Assembly: GCF_009910365.1 (NCBI RefSeq)
Contig: NZ_CP036423.1
Location: 1,178,001 to 1,242,000 of the forward strand
Direction: 5' to 3'
Origin: Aequoribacter fuscus
Lineage (GTDB): Bacteria; Pseudomonadota; Gammaproteobacteria; Pseudomonadales; Halieaceae
Length of the DNA: 64,000 nt
Part shown: piece by piece, positions 9,371 to 16,813 of the stretch
Numbering within the stretch: position 1 is the stretch's first letter
Layout of the letters: each line of letters begins with the position of its first letter
Position numbers and translations under genes: made by a program
Notes under the pieces: model-generated
The model's database searches: none
Told to the model about the DNA's origin: nothing
The model's input: the letters and a program-made list of their open reading frames with translations, nothing else

Positions 9371-9425
9371 TTTTTGACCTTTTGCTTAATAGCAAAATCT
9401 GGTGGAAATAATTTCTTCAGGCGGC

Positions 9426-10442
9426 TTATTGTCCCCAAACCTCTTTATAGACTCGGATCAGATTTAACCCCAAGATTTTTTGGGTGTCATCTTCGCTATA
9501 GCCGCGGCCAAGCAGAGCTTCGGTTAACCGTGGCATGGTTTTTGGTGTTTCAATACCTTCCGGGTAGATGTGCGGAGGTCTTGGATAATCCGTTCCTTTC
9601 CATAGGCCTGCGGCCACTGTCTCTTCGAAAATCTTAATAGCCTCTTCTTCGTCTGCGACAGGGTGTTGACCTGGGTAATAATCAAGTCCCAGTGAAATGT
9701 GATCGATACCGCCGATATTGACAATATGATCGACGTGTTGAAGAAACTGATCCATAGACGGGCGGCTTGAAGAGGATACAAGTCCTGGGAAACCTACTAC
9801 ACCAACAACACCGCCTGACTTGGCGATGGCCTTGATTTGATCGTCATTGATGTTTCTAGCTGTTTCGGTTTTATGGACTTGCTTGCAATTAGAGTGTGAG
9901 CAGATCACCGGTTGCTTTGAAGCCTCAATGGCTTCAAGGGTTGTTCTTACGCTGGTATGTGAGCAGTCGACAATAACCCCCACATCGTTGCAGCGTTCGA
10001 TAAACTGTCTGCCGAAATCAGTCAGTCCTTTGTCTTCATCCACTTGCGCACCGGAGCCAACCAAATTGTCGACATTATAGGTGAGCTGCATAATGCCAAC
10101 GCCTAGTTTGTGGAATAGATTGACATTATTCAGATTATCGCCAATGGGATCAGTGCCCTGAAAGTGGAAGACTATGCCTGTTTTACCATGAGATTTCGCA
10201 TCATAGACATCCTGTGCGCTCTGAATCAGCATGAGGTCATCGCGAGAGCGAATCAATTCCAGGACATATCCAATATAATCATAAGTCATCTGCGTCGGGG
10301 CAGGTCCTCCAACGGTGGGAGTGATAATAGTAACGCCTCCCTCGATGTACCATTCAAAGCAATCGGGATCGCGCGCAAGAGGGCAAGTCCCATCTATAAC
10401 AATGGAGCGGTCATGAAGTTGCTTGGCGTCTGGGTTATACAT
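9426..10442 (-). CDS. M19 (renal dipeptidase) family homologue with altered metal site
   Basis: A 338-aa protein of the membrane-dipeptidase (M19) fold. Conserved parts are DCSHTS (His about 162), ICSHSNCK (His about 183) and LGLDYYPG (Asp about 254). Active M19 enzymes hold two zinc ions, using an N-terminal His-x-Asp and a bridging glutamate. Here the first motif reads VIDGTCPL, with no His-x-Asp, and the glutamate position reads HFQGTD, with Gln about 95. The two-zinc site therefore looks incomplete, so it may be a one-metal enzyme with a different reaction or a non-peptidase. It lies in the minus-strand operon between the enolase-superfamily and cyclodeaminase genes. No signal peptide is seen. 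Confidence 0.8.
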   Translation of the reverse strand: MYNPDAKQLHDRSIVIDGTCPLARDPDCFEWYIEGGVTIITPTVGGPAPTQMTYDYIGYVLELIRSRDDLMLIQSAQDVYDAKSHGKTGIVFHFQGTDPIGDNLNNVNLFHKLGVGIMQLTYNVDNLVGSGAQVDEDKGLTDFGRQFIERCNDVGVIVDCSHTSVRTTLEAIEASKQPVICSHSNCKQVHKTETARNINDDQIKAIAKSGGVVGVVGFPGLVSSSSRPSMDQFLQHVDHIVNIGGIDHISLGLDYYPGQHPVADEEEAIKIFEETVAAGLWKGTDYPRPPHIYPEGIETPKTMPRLTEALLGRGYSEDDTQKILGLNLIRVYKEVWGQ

Positions 10443-10445
10443 GGA

Positions 10446-10476
10446 GTGGACCTTTCCGCGAATTTTTCAGGTCCAC
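10446..10476 (-). promoter_or_regulatory. Hairpin over the ribosome site of the M19 gene
   Basis: GTGGACC (10446-10452) pairs with GGTCCAC (10470-10476). On the minus strand the ribosome site AAAGG overlaps the arm closest to the ATG at 10442, so this hairpin could limit translation of the M19 gene. A second AT-rich inverted repeat (10476-10494) abuts it. Confidence 0.35.
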
Positions 10477-10601
10477 GTTTTTAATCCAAAAACGAGCCTC
10501 GTAATGTGCATATTCCAATTGTTTCTCTACATATGCGTCATTTTTGCAAGACTTTGGATGCTGTGTGCGAGTGTATTGTATTAAATAGAATGGATCTGCG
10601 C

Positions 10602-11711
10602 TTAACTCAACACTGCAATTTTCTGGCGCTCTACAAGCTCCAGATCCACTTCATATCCGAGCCCCGGTTTGCCTGGGGCGTGGGCGAAGCCATCCGAATC
10701 AATTTGTATCTCTTCTACGAGCCCATGCCACCAGGCTTCTTGGGGTAATAATATTTTCATAAAGCTGGTGTTTGGAATCGCCATCTGGATGTGGAGATAG
10801 GCTACATCATTCAGTGAATTTCCACCGTGGTGGATTTCAAGCTTCATGGCGAACGCTTCGGCGAGATGCGCAATTTTTAGCATCGAGGTGATGCCGCCTT
10901 TGATCATTACGTCGCCACGCAATATATCGGTAGCTTTGTTCATGATCCAGGGCGCATAGTCATCCAGCCACCCAGCCGGAAACTCGGTGGCCATCACCGG
11001 TATGTCCATACTTTCCCTGAGCTTCGCATAGTTGTAGATATCCGTGACGGGTAAAGGATCCTCGTACCACAGGAACCCCAGTTCTTCTATCGCACGACCT
11101 ACCTTGACCGCCTCGCCGAGGTCGTAAGCAGAACGAGAATCCAGCATCAGGTTAAAGTTGTCGCCCACTGCTTTACGGACAGCCTGGCAGGCGGCAATAT
11201 CCTCGCGCCAGTGTTGTTTGGGGTGCAGTTTATAGCCGTGCAAACCAGCGTCCTTTACTGCAAGAGCTTGTTCGACATATCCGTCAACAGAATCGTGCTG
11301 CTCTGAACTCGCATAGACCGGGGTCTTGTGGCGGAATGTGCCGATCATGGCATGTACAGGCAACCCGCTGATTTTTCCGGCGAGGTCCCACAAGGCAACG
11401 TCGACAGCGCAGACCGCCAGTGTGCTGACTTGAGCGCGCATGCGAGACATGCTCTGAAAGAGACGCTCGCGATCCAGCGGGTTCTGGCCCATAAGGATAG
11501 GTTTCAGGAAACGTATGATATACGGTGCTTCGAGGCTGGCAGGATGAACACACAAACCCAGTAATGCATGGCCTTCGGTTCCTTCATCCGTTTTTATCTT
11601 AACCAGTCCCAGATCGGTACTGTTTGTGACCATCTTAACTTCATGGTCATAGCTTTTAACCGGGATATTCTCCCATTTGAACAGCGTTACCGTGACATCC
11701 GTAATCTTCAA
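10602..11711 (-). CDS. Enolase-superfamily enzyme, mandelate racemase-like
   Basis: A 369-aa member of the mandelate racemase/muconate lactonizing group. The three metal ligands are visible as Asp191 (LMLDSR), Glu217 (WYEDP) and Glu243 (MATEF). The acid-base groups are Lys161-x-His163 (YKLHP) on one face and the Asp267 (RGDVM) / His294 (IHHGG) dyad on the other, as in mandelate racemase-type enzymes. The reaction would be racemisation, epimerisation or dehydration of a carboxylate with an acidic alpha proton. Sugar-acid dehydratases, cis-3-hydroxyproline dehydratase and proline-betaine epimerases share this fold, and the neighbouring imino-acid-type genes favour the last group. A GGAGA ribosome site precedes ATG. 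It follows the decayed CoA-transferase by 28 bases. Confidence 0.8.
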   Translation of the reverse strand: MKITDVTVTLFKWENIPVKSYDHEVKMVTNSTDLGLVKIKTDEGTEGHALLGLCVHPASLEAPYIIRFLKPILMGQNPLDRERLFQSMSRMRAQVSTLAVCAVDVALWDLAGKISGLPVHAMIGTFRHKTPVYASSEQHDSVDGYVEQALAVKDAGLHGYKLHPKQHWREDIAACQAVRKAVGDNFNLMLDSRSAYDLGEAVKVGRAIEELGFLWYEDPLPVTDIYNYAKLRESMDIPVMATEFPAGWLDDYAPWIMNKATDILRGDVMIKGGITSMLKIAHLAEAFAMKLEIHHGGNSLNDVAYLHIQMAIPNTSFMKILLPQEAWWHGLVEEIQIDSDGFAHAPGKPGLGYEVDLELVERQKIAVLS

Positions 11712-11739
11712 ATCAATTCTCCAGCGATGTTTTTGGATA

Positions 11740-12213
11740 TTATGAATCCAAACCCAGGCGAGCTAACACTTCCTCAGTGTGCTCGCCAAGCAAAGGCACC
11801 GGACTATGTTCTCGTCTTGGTGTTCGGGAAAAAGCCAATGGGCTGTCGACCACCCGCAGGCTCTTTTGCCCGTTAACGGGAACGTCAGTCAGAGCATTTA
11901 TCTCCTTCTTTTGTGGTTGCGACATGGCATCAGCGATGCTCATGATGGGTGCGCACAACGGGTCCTTGGCTTGCAAACGGGACAACAGTTCATCAGTGCT
12001 GAGGTTTTTACATGCCGCTGCCAATATCGGTTCCACTGTGCTCTTGTGTTTGGCGAGTTCAAGCACTGAAGCGGTTTCAATACCCAGTTTTTTACTCATA
12101 TCCTCGACGCCCAGCGCCTCACACATCAGACCCAATGGATTTTCTTTGAAAAAGCCCAGGGCAAGCACCCAGCCGTCGGTTGTTGGAAAGATAAAGTTCA
12201 GGCCTGTCTCGAG
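11740..12213 (-). pseudogene. Truncated CaiB/BaiF (family III) CoA-transferase, C-terminal remnant
   Basis: The frame encodes only the C-terminal 150-odd residues of a family III CoA-transferase, normally about 400 aa. Family-like segments include FPTTDGWVLALG, LGLMCEALG and PVPLLGEHTEEVLARLGL. Reading upstream, the frame meets an in-frame TAG at 12214-12216, and the N-terminal CoA-binding half is missing. The longest open stretch would have to start at a GTG inside the domain. I read this as a decayed gene at the head of the catabolic operon, 177 bases left of the tRNA-Asp relic. The truncation may date from the insertion or a later deletion at the island edge. Confidence 0.75.
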
Positions 12214-12599
12214 CTAGTTAATCGATCTGCCGGTATTCAATACGGAGGCAACTTCAATCCCCTGTATGGCAGCCGCCTGCAATGGTTGGGCCATTTCTTT
12301 GGACCACTCTGGCGATTCGCTATGTTTCGAGGTGCGCTAAAGTATTGATTTATATACACCTATAATCACTGCAAAACACCGATGGAAGAGTTCGAGTCCC
12401 GTCCGCTCCGCCATTTTATTAAGCATATTTTCTAGATATTCGGCAAGCGCGGTTGTGCGCGTTGCATGCCACGTCATACCGTCCTCACGAACAACATTGA
12501 AATTGCCTCTCAAGCTGTCTAGTCTTGACCTACTCATCGACCGTTGCTTTGGTACTCTATAAAGCGGTCGTAAGCGGTAAACAACAATAAGAGGTCACA
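12214..12599. other. Gene-free stretch at an island boundary
   Basis: About 385 bases without a credible gene. It holds the decayed upstream part of the CoA-transferase, an AT-rich patch around 12340-12370, the tRNA-Asp 3' relic at 12390-12413, and the leader of the acyl-CoA synthetase with an AGAGGT ribosome site just before 12600. A short minus-strand frame across the relic is not believed to be coding. Confidence 0.6.
12390..12413 (+). mobile_element. tRNA-Asp 3'-end relic, probable attachment-site scar
   Basis: These 24 bases match the T-loop, 3' T-stem strand, 3' acceptor strand (CCGCTCC), discriminator G and CCA of bacterial tRNA-Asp. The matching 5' T-stem strand is absent (AAGAG instead of ACGGG), and no D or anticodon arm lies upstream, so it is not a working tRNA. 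Duplicated tRNA 3' ends are left when an integrative element enters a tRNA gene. Since the fragment reads on the plus strand, the element should lie to its left and native chromosome to its right. That fits the gene content on each side. Confidence 0.75.
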
Positions 12600-14252
12600 A
12601 TGAATTCAGGAAGCGTTTGGAACTTAGCCAATGTCTGGGAAGTCGTAGCCGACACTATTCCAACTGAACCCGCCATTATTAGCGATACGCTCAATTTGAG
12701 CTGGCAAGAATACGATCAAGCCTCCGCGCGCATGGCGCAAACGTTTGTCGATGCCGGCTTACAGCCTGGCTCGAAAGTTGCTATTTACTCGTACAACCGA
12801 GCCGAGTATCTGATTGCCCAGTTCGGTGCCTTGAAGGCGCGTTTGTGTCCCGTTAATGTGAATTACCGCTATCTGGAGACAGAACTTGCCTACATTATTG
12901 ACAACAGCGATGCCGAGGCAGTGGTCTATGAGTCTGCCTTTGCCGCGCGACTCGAAGCGATTTTAAACGACATCCCCGCGGTTAAAGTGTTTGTTGAGAT
13001 TGATCCTCCAGGCACGCCAGTGCTGCCTAGCGCGATAAGCTTTGAGCAGGCTACGTCGGGTTCTGCAATGCCACGCATTGCACGTGACGCCAGCGATATT
13101 TACATGCTTTACACGGGTGGTACAACGGGTAATCCGAAGGGTGTTATGTACGAGCAGGGCGGCTTTGCCAAGGTGCTCGCGACTATGGCCTGCGCCTTCA
13201 GAGCGTTGCCTCCGCCCGAGACGCCCGCCGATTTGGCCGTCAGTATCGAGGCGTTTGCTGAGCAGGGGGCGCTATCGAGAAGCTTACCTGCTTGCCCCTT
13301 AATGCATGGTACCGGGATGTGGATTGGTGTGTTTATTCCGCACTCATTGGGTGCGGCAGCGGTGCTGTACTACAACCAGACATTTGATGCGACAGATCTC
13401 ATGCGTTTAGTGGAGCGCGAGCGTGTCCAGGAATTGGTCATTGTTGGTGATGCCTTCGCCAAGCCAATCGTTGACGCTCTGGATAAGGCCGATGCGGAAG
13501 GCTCGCCCATGGAACTGAGTTCGGTTCGTTTGATTGGCTCGTCTGGCGTGATGTTTTCGGCTGCAGTAAAACAGGGCTTGTTGCGCCATATGGATGCCAA
13601 CATCGTCGATAGCATGGGCGCTAGCGAGGGTAGCTTTGCCACGAGTATTACGAACCGTGAAAACGTGAACGATTACAAAACGGCTAAGTTCGAACTGTCG
13701 CCTTTTGCCAAGGTCATTAAAGAAGATGGTACTCCGGTAACTCCGGGTTCCGGCGAGATGGGGTTGGTTTGCAGTGCCGCGCTGGTGCCGGTCGGCTATT
13801 ACAAAGACCCTGTTAAGAGTGCGGCGACCTTCAAAGAGTTTGATGGCGTGCGTTACTCGGTACCGGGTGACTACGCGACGGTCGAAGCTGACGGAACAAT
13901 TACGCTGATTGGTCGCGGTTCCATTTGTATCAACAGTGGCGGCGAGAAGATTTATCCCGAAGAGGTCGAAGAGGCTATGAAAGCCCACGCTGCCATCTAT
14001 GACTGCCTTGTTGTGGGAGTCCCAGATGACAAGTTCGGGCAAGCTGTTACCGCGGTCTACTCAGTACCAGCAGGTGTTCAAGATGCGGCTGACCTTAAAG
14101 CTCACGTACGAGGTCTCATTGCCGATTATAAAGCGCCCAGGCATTACGTGTGGGTGGAGACCGTCCCCCGAGCTGTGAACGGTAAAGCCGATTATAAGAC
14201 GGCGAAAAAGTTTGCTCTGCAGGCCTTAGGGATCGAAGAGGCGACAGCTTAA
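12600..14252 (+). CDS. Acyl-CoA synthetase (AMP-forming, FadD-like)
   Basis: A 550-aa ATP-dependent acid:CoA ligase of the ANL superfamily that activates a carboxylic acid through an acyl-adenylate. The P-loop-like motif YTGGTTGNPKG is at about residue 170. The adenylation motif region SMGASEGSF and the hinge GRGSICINSGGEKIYPEEVE follow. The catalytic lysine sits in the C-terminal AVNGKADYKTAKK. The length and the SGGEKIYPEEVE hinge resemble long-chain or steroid-side-chain acyl-CoA synthetases more than acetyl-CoA synthetase. AGAGGT precedes ATG. It is the first intact gene to the right of the tRNA relic. Confidence 0.88.
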   Translation: MNSGSVWNLANVWEVVADTIPTEPAIISDTLNLSWQEYDQASARMAQTFVDAGLQPGSKVAIYSYNRAEYLIAQFGALKARLCPVNVNYRYLETELAYIIDNSDAEAVVYESAFAARLEAILNDIPAVKVFVEIDPPGTPVLPSAISFEQATSGSAMPRIARDASDIYMLYTGGTTGNPKGVMYEQGGFAKVLATMACAFRALPPPETPADLAVSIEAFAEQGALSRSLPACPLMHGTGMWIGVFIPHSLGAAAVLYYNQTFDATDLMRLVERERVQELVIVGDAFAKPIVDALDKADAEGSPMELSSVRLIGSSGVMFSAAVKQGLLRHMDANIVDSMGASEGSFATSITNRENVNDYKTAKFELSPFAKVIKEDGTPVTPGSGEMGLVCSAALVPVGYYKDPVKSAATFKEFDGVRYSVPGDYATVEADGTITLIGRGSICINSGGEKIYPEEVEEAMKAHAAIYDCLVVGVPDDKFGQAVTAVYSVPAGVQDAADLKAHVRGLIADYKAPRHYVWVETVPRAVNGKADYKTAKKFALQALGIEEATA

Positions 14253-14263
14253 GTTGGTGACTT

Positions 14264-14287
14264 GGTCTGCCGCAAAAGCGGTAGGCC
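14264..14287. terminator. Hairpin between convergent genes
   Basis: A 10-bp stem (GGTCTGCCGC with GCGGTAGGCC, two G-T pairs) and an AAAA loop lie between the acyl-CoA synthetase and HDOD stops. T-runs are weak, but the position suits a two-way terminator. Confidence 0.5.
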
Positions 14288-14297
14288 CAGTTTCTTG

Positions 14298-15437
14298 CTA
14301 ACCCAGGGTGTTGATCAGACGATTTGCTTTACGCTTAAACCCTGCGTCCTTAAATAACTCCCTCAGACGCGACAGATTTCCAGCATCTAAGTATTGACGC
14401 CACCAAAAGAGGTCGCAGTTGTTGCTGTCGTCTATCCCAGAATCTTCAATATCATCAATTTTACGGTACGCGATGGCATCGCCAATGCGGCACGCGATGT
14501 AGATAATCAGTTTTTGTTGCAAAGTTTCTGTGGGCAGAGGGTAGTCTTGCGGAGCGGTGGTCAGTAACAAACCTGATGACGCAATTGAGTGCGCAAGCTC
14601 GGGTGGCAAGCCCCAGTGCTTGGCAAGTGCGCCACCGACGATAAAACTGTTGAAACCATATTTTTCTTGCTGCTGTTTGGCTCGGTTTAGTAGTGTGCCG
14701 TTGTCGTCGAAATCCTCCAGAGAAGCTTTGGTCACAGTCGCTAGCGCCACGTCGCCTAAATTAGCGAGCAGCGCGCTCGTAGCAACCACGGATAATCGTG
14801 GTAGTGCAAATTCTTGCCCTATCATTTGCGCAAAGGCGCCGGAATAGCGAGCTGCCTTCCAAATCCTGTCCAGGCTTGCCTGTTGTTGCGGGGTCCCAGT
14901 TGGCGAGCGCTCAGAGAAGGCCGCTTGCGTGACCAGTCCTTTTACCGCTGTCACACCGAGATACGTAATCGCGTGCTGCACGCTGGTGATGGGCGAGGAC
15001 AGGCCAAACGCAGCTGAGTTGACGGTTCTAAGTACGGCCGCTGTGAGCCCTGCGTCAACCACAACGGTTTCTTTTAGCTCTTCCGGTGTATCTAAACCGC
15101 CGACCAGCTGTGTCTGAATGGGGTGAGGGGGCGGCATGGATTCATAGATCGCTTGTATGGCTTGGCGTTCTGTCAGCTCGATGTTATCGATCGTAAACAG
15201 CGTAAAGTCTTGCAGCTGCGGGGGGACTTGCGGTGCTGGCTTGGGGGTGATTGGGGTCTCACGACCGCCGACCTCGAAGACACCGCTGGCGACTCGACTC
15301 GAGGCAATAGGTCGTGCTTGCTTTCGTTTAGCATTTGCTTTTGCGCGTGCTGCTGACTCTCGTGAAGTTCGCGACACGATGAGATAGATTAACAGGGCGA
15401 TTAAAATAAGAACCAGTGCCAATGCGCCGACTAACAT
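14298..15437 (-). CDS. Membrane-anchored HDOD domain protein
   Basis: A 379-aa protein with one N-terminal transmembrane helix (about residues 3-25), a basic linker and an HDOD domain over most of the rest. HDOD domains are degenerate HD-hydrolase relatives used in signal transduction. The domain shows the typical TPEELKETVVVDAGLTAAVL and LGVTAVKGLV segments and lacks a true HD dyad. I chose the ATG at 15437 because GGGGGAT and AGG lie before it, while the ATG seven codons upstream has no ribosome site. It is transcribed away from the MAPEG gene. Its partner is unknown. Confidence 0.75.
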   Translation of the reverse strand: MLVGALALVLILIALLIYLIVSRTSRESAARAKANAKRKQARPIASSRVASGVFEVGGRETPITPKPAPQVPPQLQDFTLFTIDNIELTERQAIQAIYESMPPPHPIQTQLVGGLDTPEELKETVVVDAGLTAAVLRTVNSAAFGLSSPITSVQHAITYLGVTAVKGLVTQAAFSERSPTGTPQQQASLDRIWKAARYSGAFAQMIGQEFALPRLSVVATSALLANLGDVALATVTKASLEDFDDNGTLLNRAKQQQEKYGFNSFIVGGALAKHWGLPPELAHSIASSGLLLTTAPQDYPLPTETLQQKLIIYIACRIGDAIAYRKIDDIEDSGIDDSNNCDLFWWRQYLDAGNLSRLRELFKDAGFKRKANRLINTLG

Positions 15438-15646
15438 GAACCTGGATCCCCCGAGCATAAGCGAGCATAGATGAATGGATAGGCATACTTTTAAACGTGA
15501 TTCAATAAATGCCTAGGCGTACATGTAGTCTAACAGAAAGCTTGATGAGTTGAATGATGGTGTGTGATCGGTTTGCCCGACGCTTGCTTTTTCAGCAGTT
15601 ATAGTTGCACTCTATACAATCTAACGAAAATAACAGGGCTAAAACT

Positions 15647-16042
15647 ATGTTCATGTATCCGTTAAGTGGTCTGGTGACCTTATTGTGCTTGTTCGTGTTG
15701 TTCTGGGTGACTGCGATGGTAGGTGTTGCCCGTGGGAAGCACGGCGTAAAAGTCCCTGAAATGACGGGCCCTGAGCCCTTCGTGTGGGCCGTGCGAGTGC
15801 ACCTAAATACGATTGAAGGATTGATTTTATTCTTGCCCGCGCTGTGGCTGTTTGCCTTGACCGTCTCTGATCTGGCAGCTGCCAGTGTGGGTGTGTTTTA
15901 CCCCATAGGTCGAGTGCTATACGCTTTGGGATACTACAAAGAGCCGAGTAAACGCGAACTCGGGTTCAGTATCGGTCTGTTAGCGACCGTGATTTGTCTG
16001 CTGGGTAGTGTCTACGGGCTGTTCTTGAGCCTGACGGCTTAG
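15647..16042 (+). CDS. MAPEG family membrane protein
   Basis: A 131-aa integral membrane protein of the MAPEG (eicosanoid/glutathione metabolism) family. It has four predicted helices and the signature segments EPFVWAVRVHLNTIEGL and YPIGRVLYALGYYKEPSKRELGF. Eukaryotic members are glutathione transferases or leukotriene synthases. Bacterial members are mostly uncharacterised, so a glutathione-linked role is only suggested. The ATG at 15647 follows an AGGG ribosome site. A TTG start 42 bases upstream adds a polar, Asn-rich stretch and is less likely. Confidence 0.8.
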   Translation: MFMYPLSGLVTLLCLFVLFWVTAMVGVARGKHGVKVPEMTGPEPFVWAVRVHLNTIEGLILFLPALWLFALTVSDLAAASVGVFYPIGRVLYALGYYKEPSKRELGFSIGLLATVICLLGSVYGLFLSLTA

Positions 16043-16051
16043 ATAGAATCT

Positions 16052-16099
16052 CAGAAAAATTTACTCACCATCGTGGCCATTTGGCTGGCCCCGATGGTG
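16052..16099 (-). terminator. Minus-strand terminator of the SlyD-type gene
   Basis: CACCATCG (16066-16073) pairs with CGATGGTG (16092-16099), with an inner GGCC/GGCC stem. On the minus strand the hairpin is followed by a TTTTT run (16055-16059), giving a rho-independent terminator just after the isomerase stop. Confidence 0.7.
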
Positions 16100-16115
16100 C
16101 TAGGCTAAGCCGGCT

Positions 16116-16601
16116 TTAGTGGTGGTGACCGCCCGGACCATGTGCGTGGCCATGAGCAATTTCGTCGTCGGTTGCTTCACGCACGTCCACGACTTGCAGC
16201 GCAAAGCTCAGGCTCATGCCGGCGAGAGGGTGGTTGCTGTCAACGTCAACGTTAAATTTACCCACTTTGAGTACGGTAGCAGCCTGTGGCCCTGACTGGG
16301 TGTTCACTTGCACAGCCATGCCTGGTCGAATACGCTTTGGTGCATTCACAAGGTGCTTGATCGGTACTCGTTGAATGCTATCGGGGCGCCGTTCGCCGTA
16401 AGCGTCTTTTGCTTCGAGGGTGACGGAAAGTTCGTCACCCGCCTGCTTGCCTTCAAGTGCGCTTTCTAGCGCGGGCATAATGTTATTGTGACCGTGTAAA
16501 TATAAGGCCGGTTGGTTTTGGTCGCTCGATTCCAGTTCTTCACCCCCAACGTTGGATAAGGTGTAGTGAAACGTTACGACCGAATTTTTAGCAATCTGCA
16601 T
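16116..16601 (-). CDS. SlyD-type FKBP peptidyl-prolyl isomerase
   Basis: A 161-aa FKBP-family protein with a SlyD-like layout: a short FKBP half (VVTFHYTLSNVGGEELESS), the inserted-flap region (about residues 65-130) and the return of the FKBP strand (GMSLSFALQVVDVREAT). The tail is His-rich (HGHAHGPGGHHH), as in SlyD, where it binds nickel. It would act as a proline isomerase and chaperone in the cytoplasm and may supply metal. The start at 16601 (MQIAKNSV) has an AGGG ribosome site. A longer reading frame from 16694 adds an unlike extension and was rejected. Confidence 0.88.
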   Translation of the reverse strand: MQIAKNSVVTFHYTLSNVGGEELESSDQNQPALYLHGHNNIMPALESALEGKQAGDELSVTLEAKDAYGERRPDSIQRVPIKHLVNAPKRIRPGMAVQVNTQSGPQAATVLKVGKFNVDVDSNHPLAGMSLSFALQVVDVREATDDEIAHGHAHGPGGHHH

Positions 16602-16654
16602 GATTTTGACCCTGCGTAAAACGCGAAGTATAGCATTGAAGTGTTGAATTTCGA

Positions 16655-16724
16655 TGCACCAAAATCCGACAAAAAGAGTGTCAATATGGTGCAAACTGCT
16701 CTAAACGTGCGATGTTTTGGTGCG
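16655..16724. promoter_or_regulatory. NtrC-like half-sites upstream of amtB
   Basis: TGCACCA (16655-16661), TGGTGCA (16687-16693) and TGGTGCG (16718-16724) each resemble half of the NtrC operator TGCACC-N5-GGTGCA, but the spacing between them is not canonical. A TGGCA-type element at 16737 resembles the -24 part of a sigma-54 promoter but lacks the -12 GC. Nitrogen control is plausible but not shown. Confidence 0.3.
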
Positions 16725-16813
16725 TTTCGCATTCATTGGCATCGAAACTGGATTTTCGCGCAGTTGTTCGTAAACTTCAGGGCAAAATAAAGATCTCCGC
16801 AAGAGGAATGTCT

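Noticed and set aside
11777-12217. Plus-strand 146-codon frame opposite the CoA-transferase remnant
   Set aside because: The minus strand carries clear family III CoA-transferase similarity, and the plus frame has none.
12390-12413. A complete tRNA-Asp gene
   Set aside because: The T-stem does not pair on its 5' side and no D or anticodon arm lies upstream, so only the 3' end is present.
12337-12537. 66-codon minus-strand frame across the tRNA relic
   Set aside because: Its C-terminal third is simply the tRNA-Asp 3' end read backwards (the familiar MAERTGLE-type artefact), and it has no ribosome site or recognisable domain.
16602-16694. 31-residue N-terminal extension of the SlyD-type protein
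   Set aside because: The family starts at MQIAKNS, which has a ribosome site; the extension has none and matches nothing in the family.
16737-16752. Sigma-54 promoter for amtB
   Set aside because: The -24 part (TGGCA) is present, but the essential GC at -12 is GG, so the match is not good enough to call.
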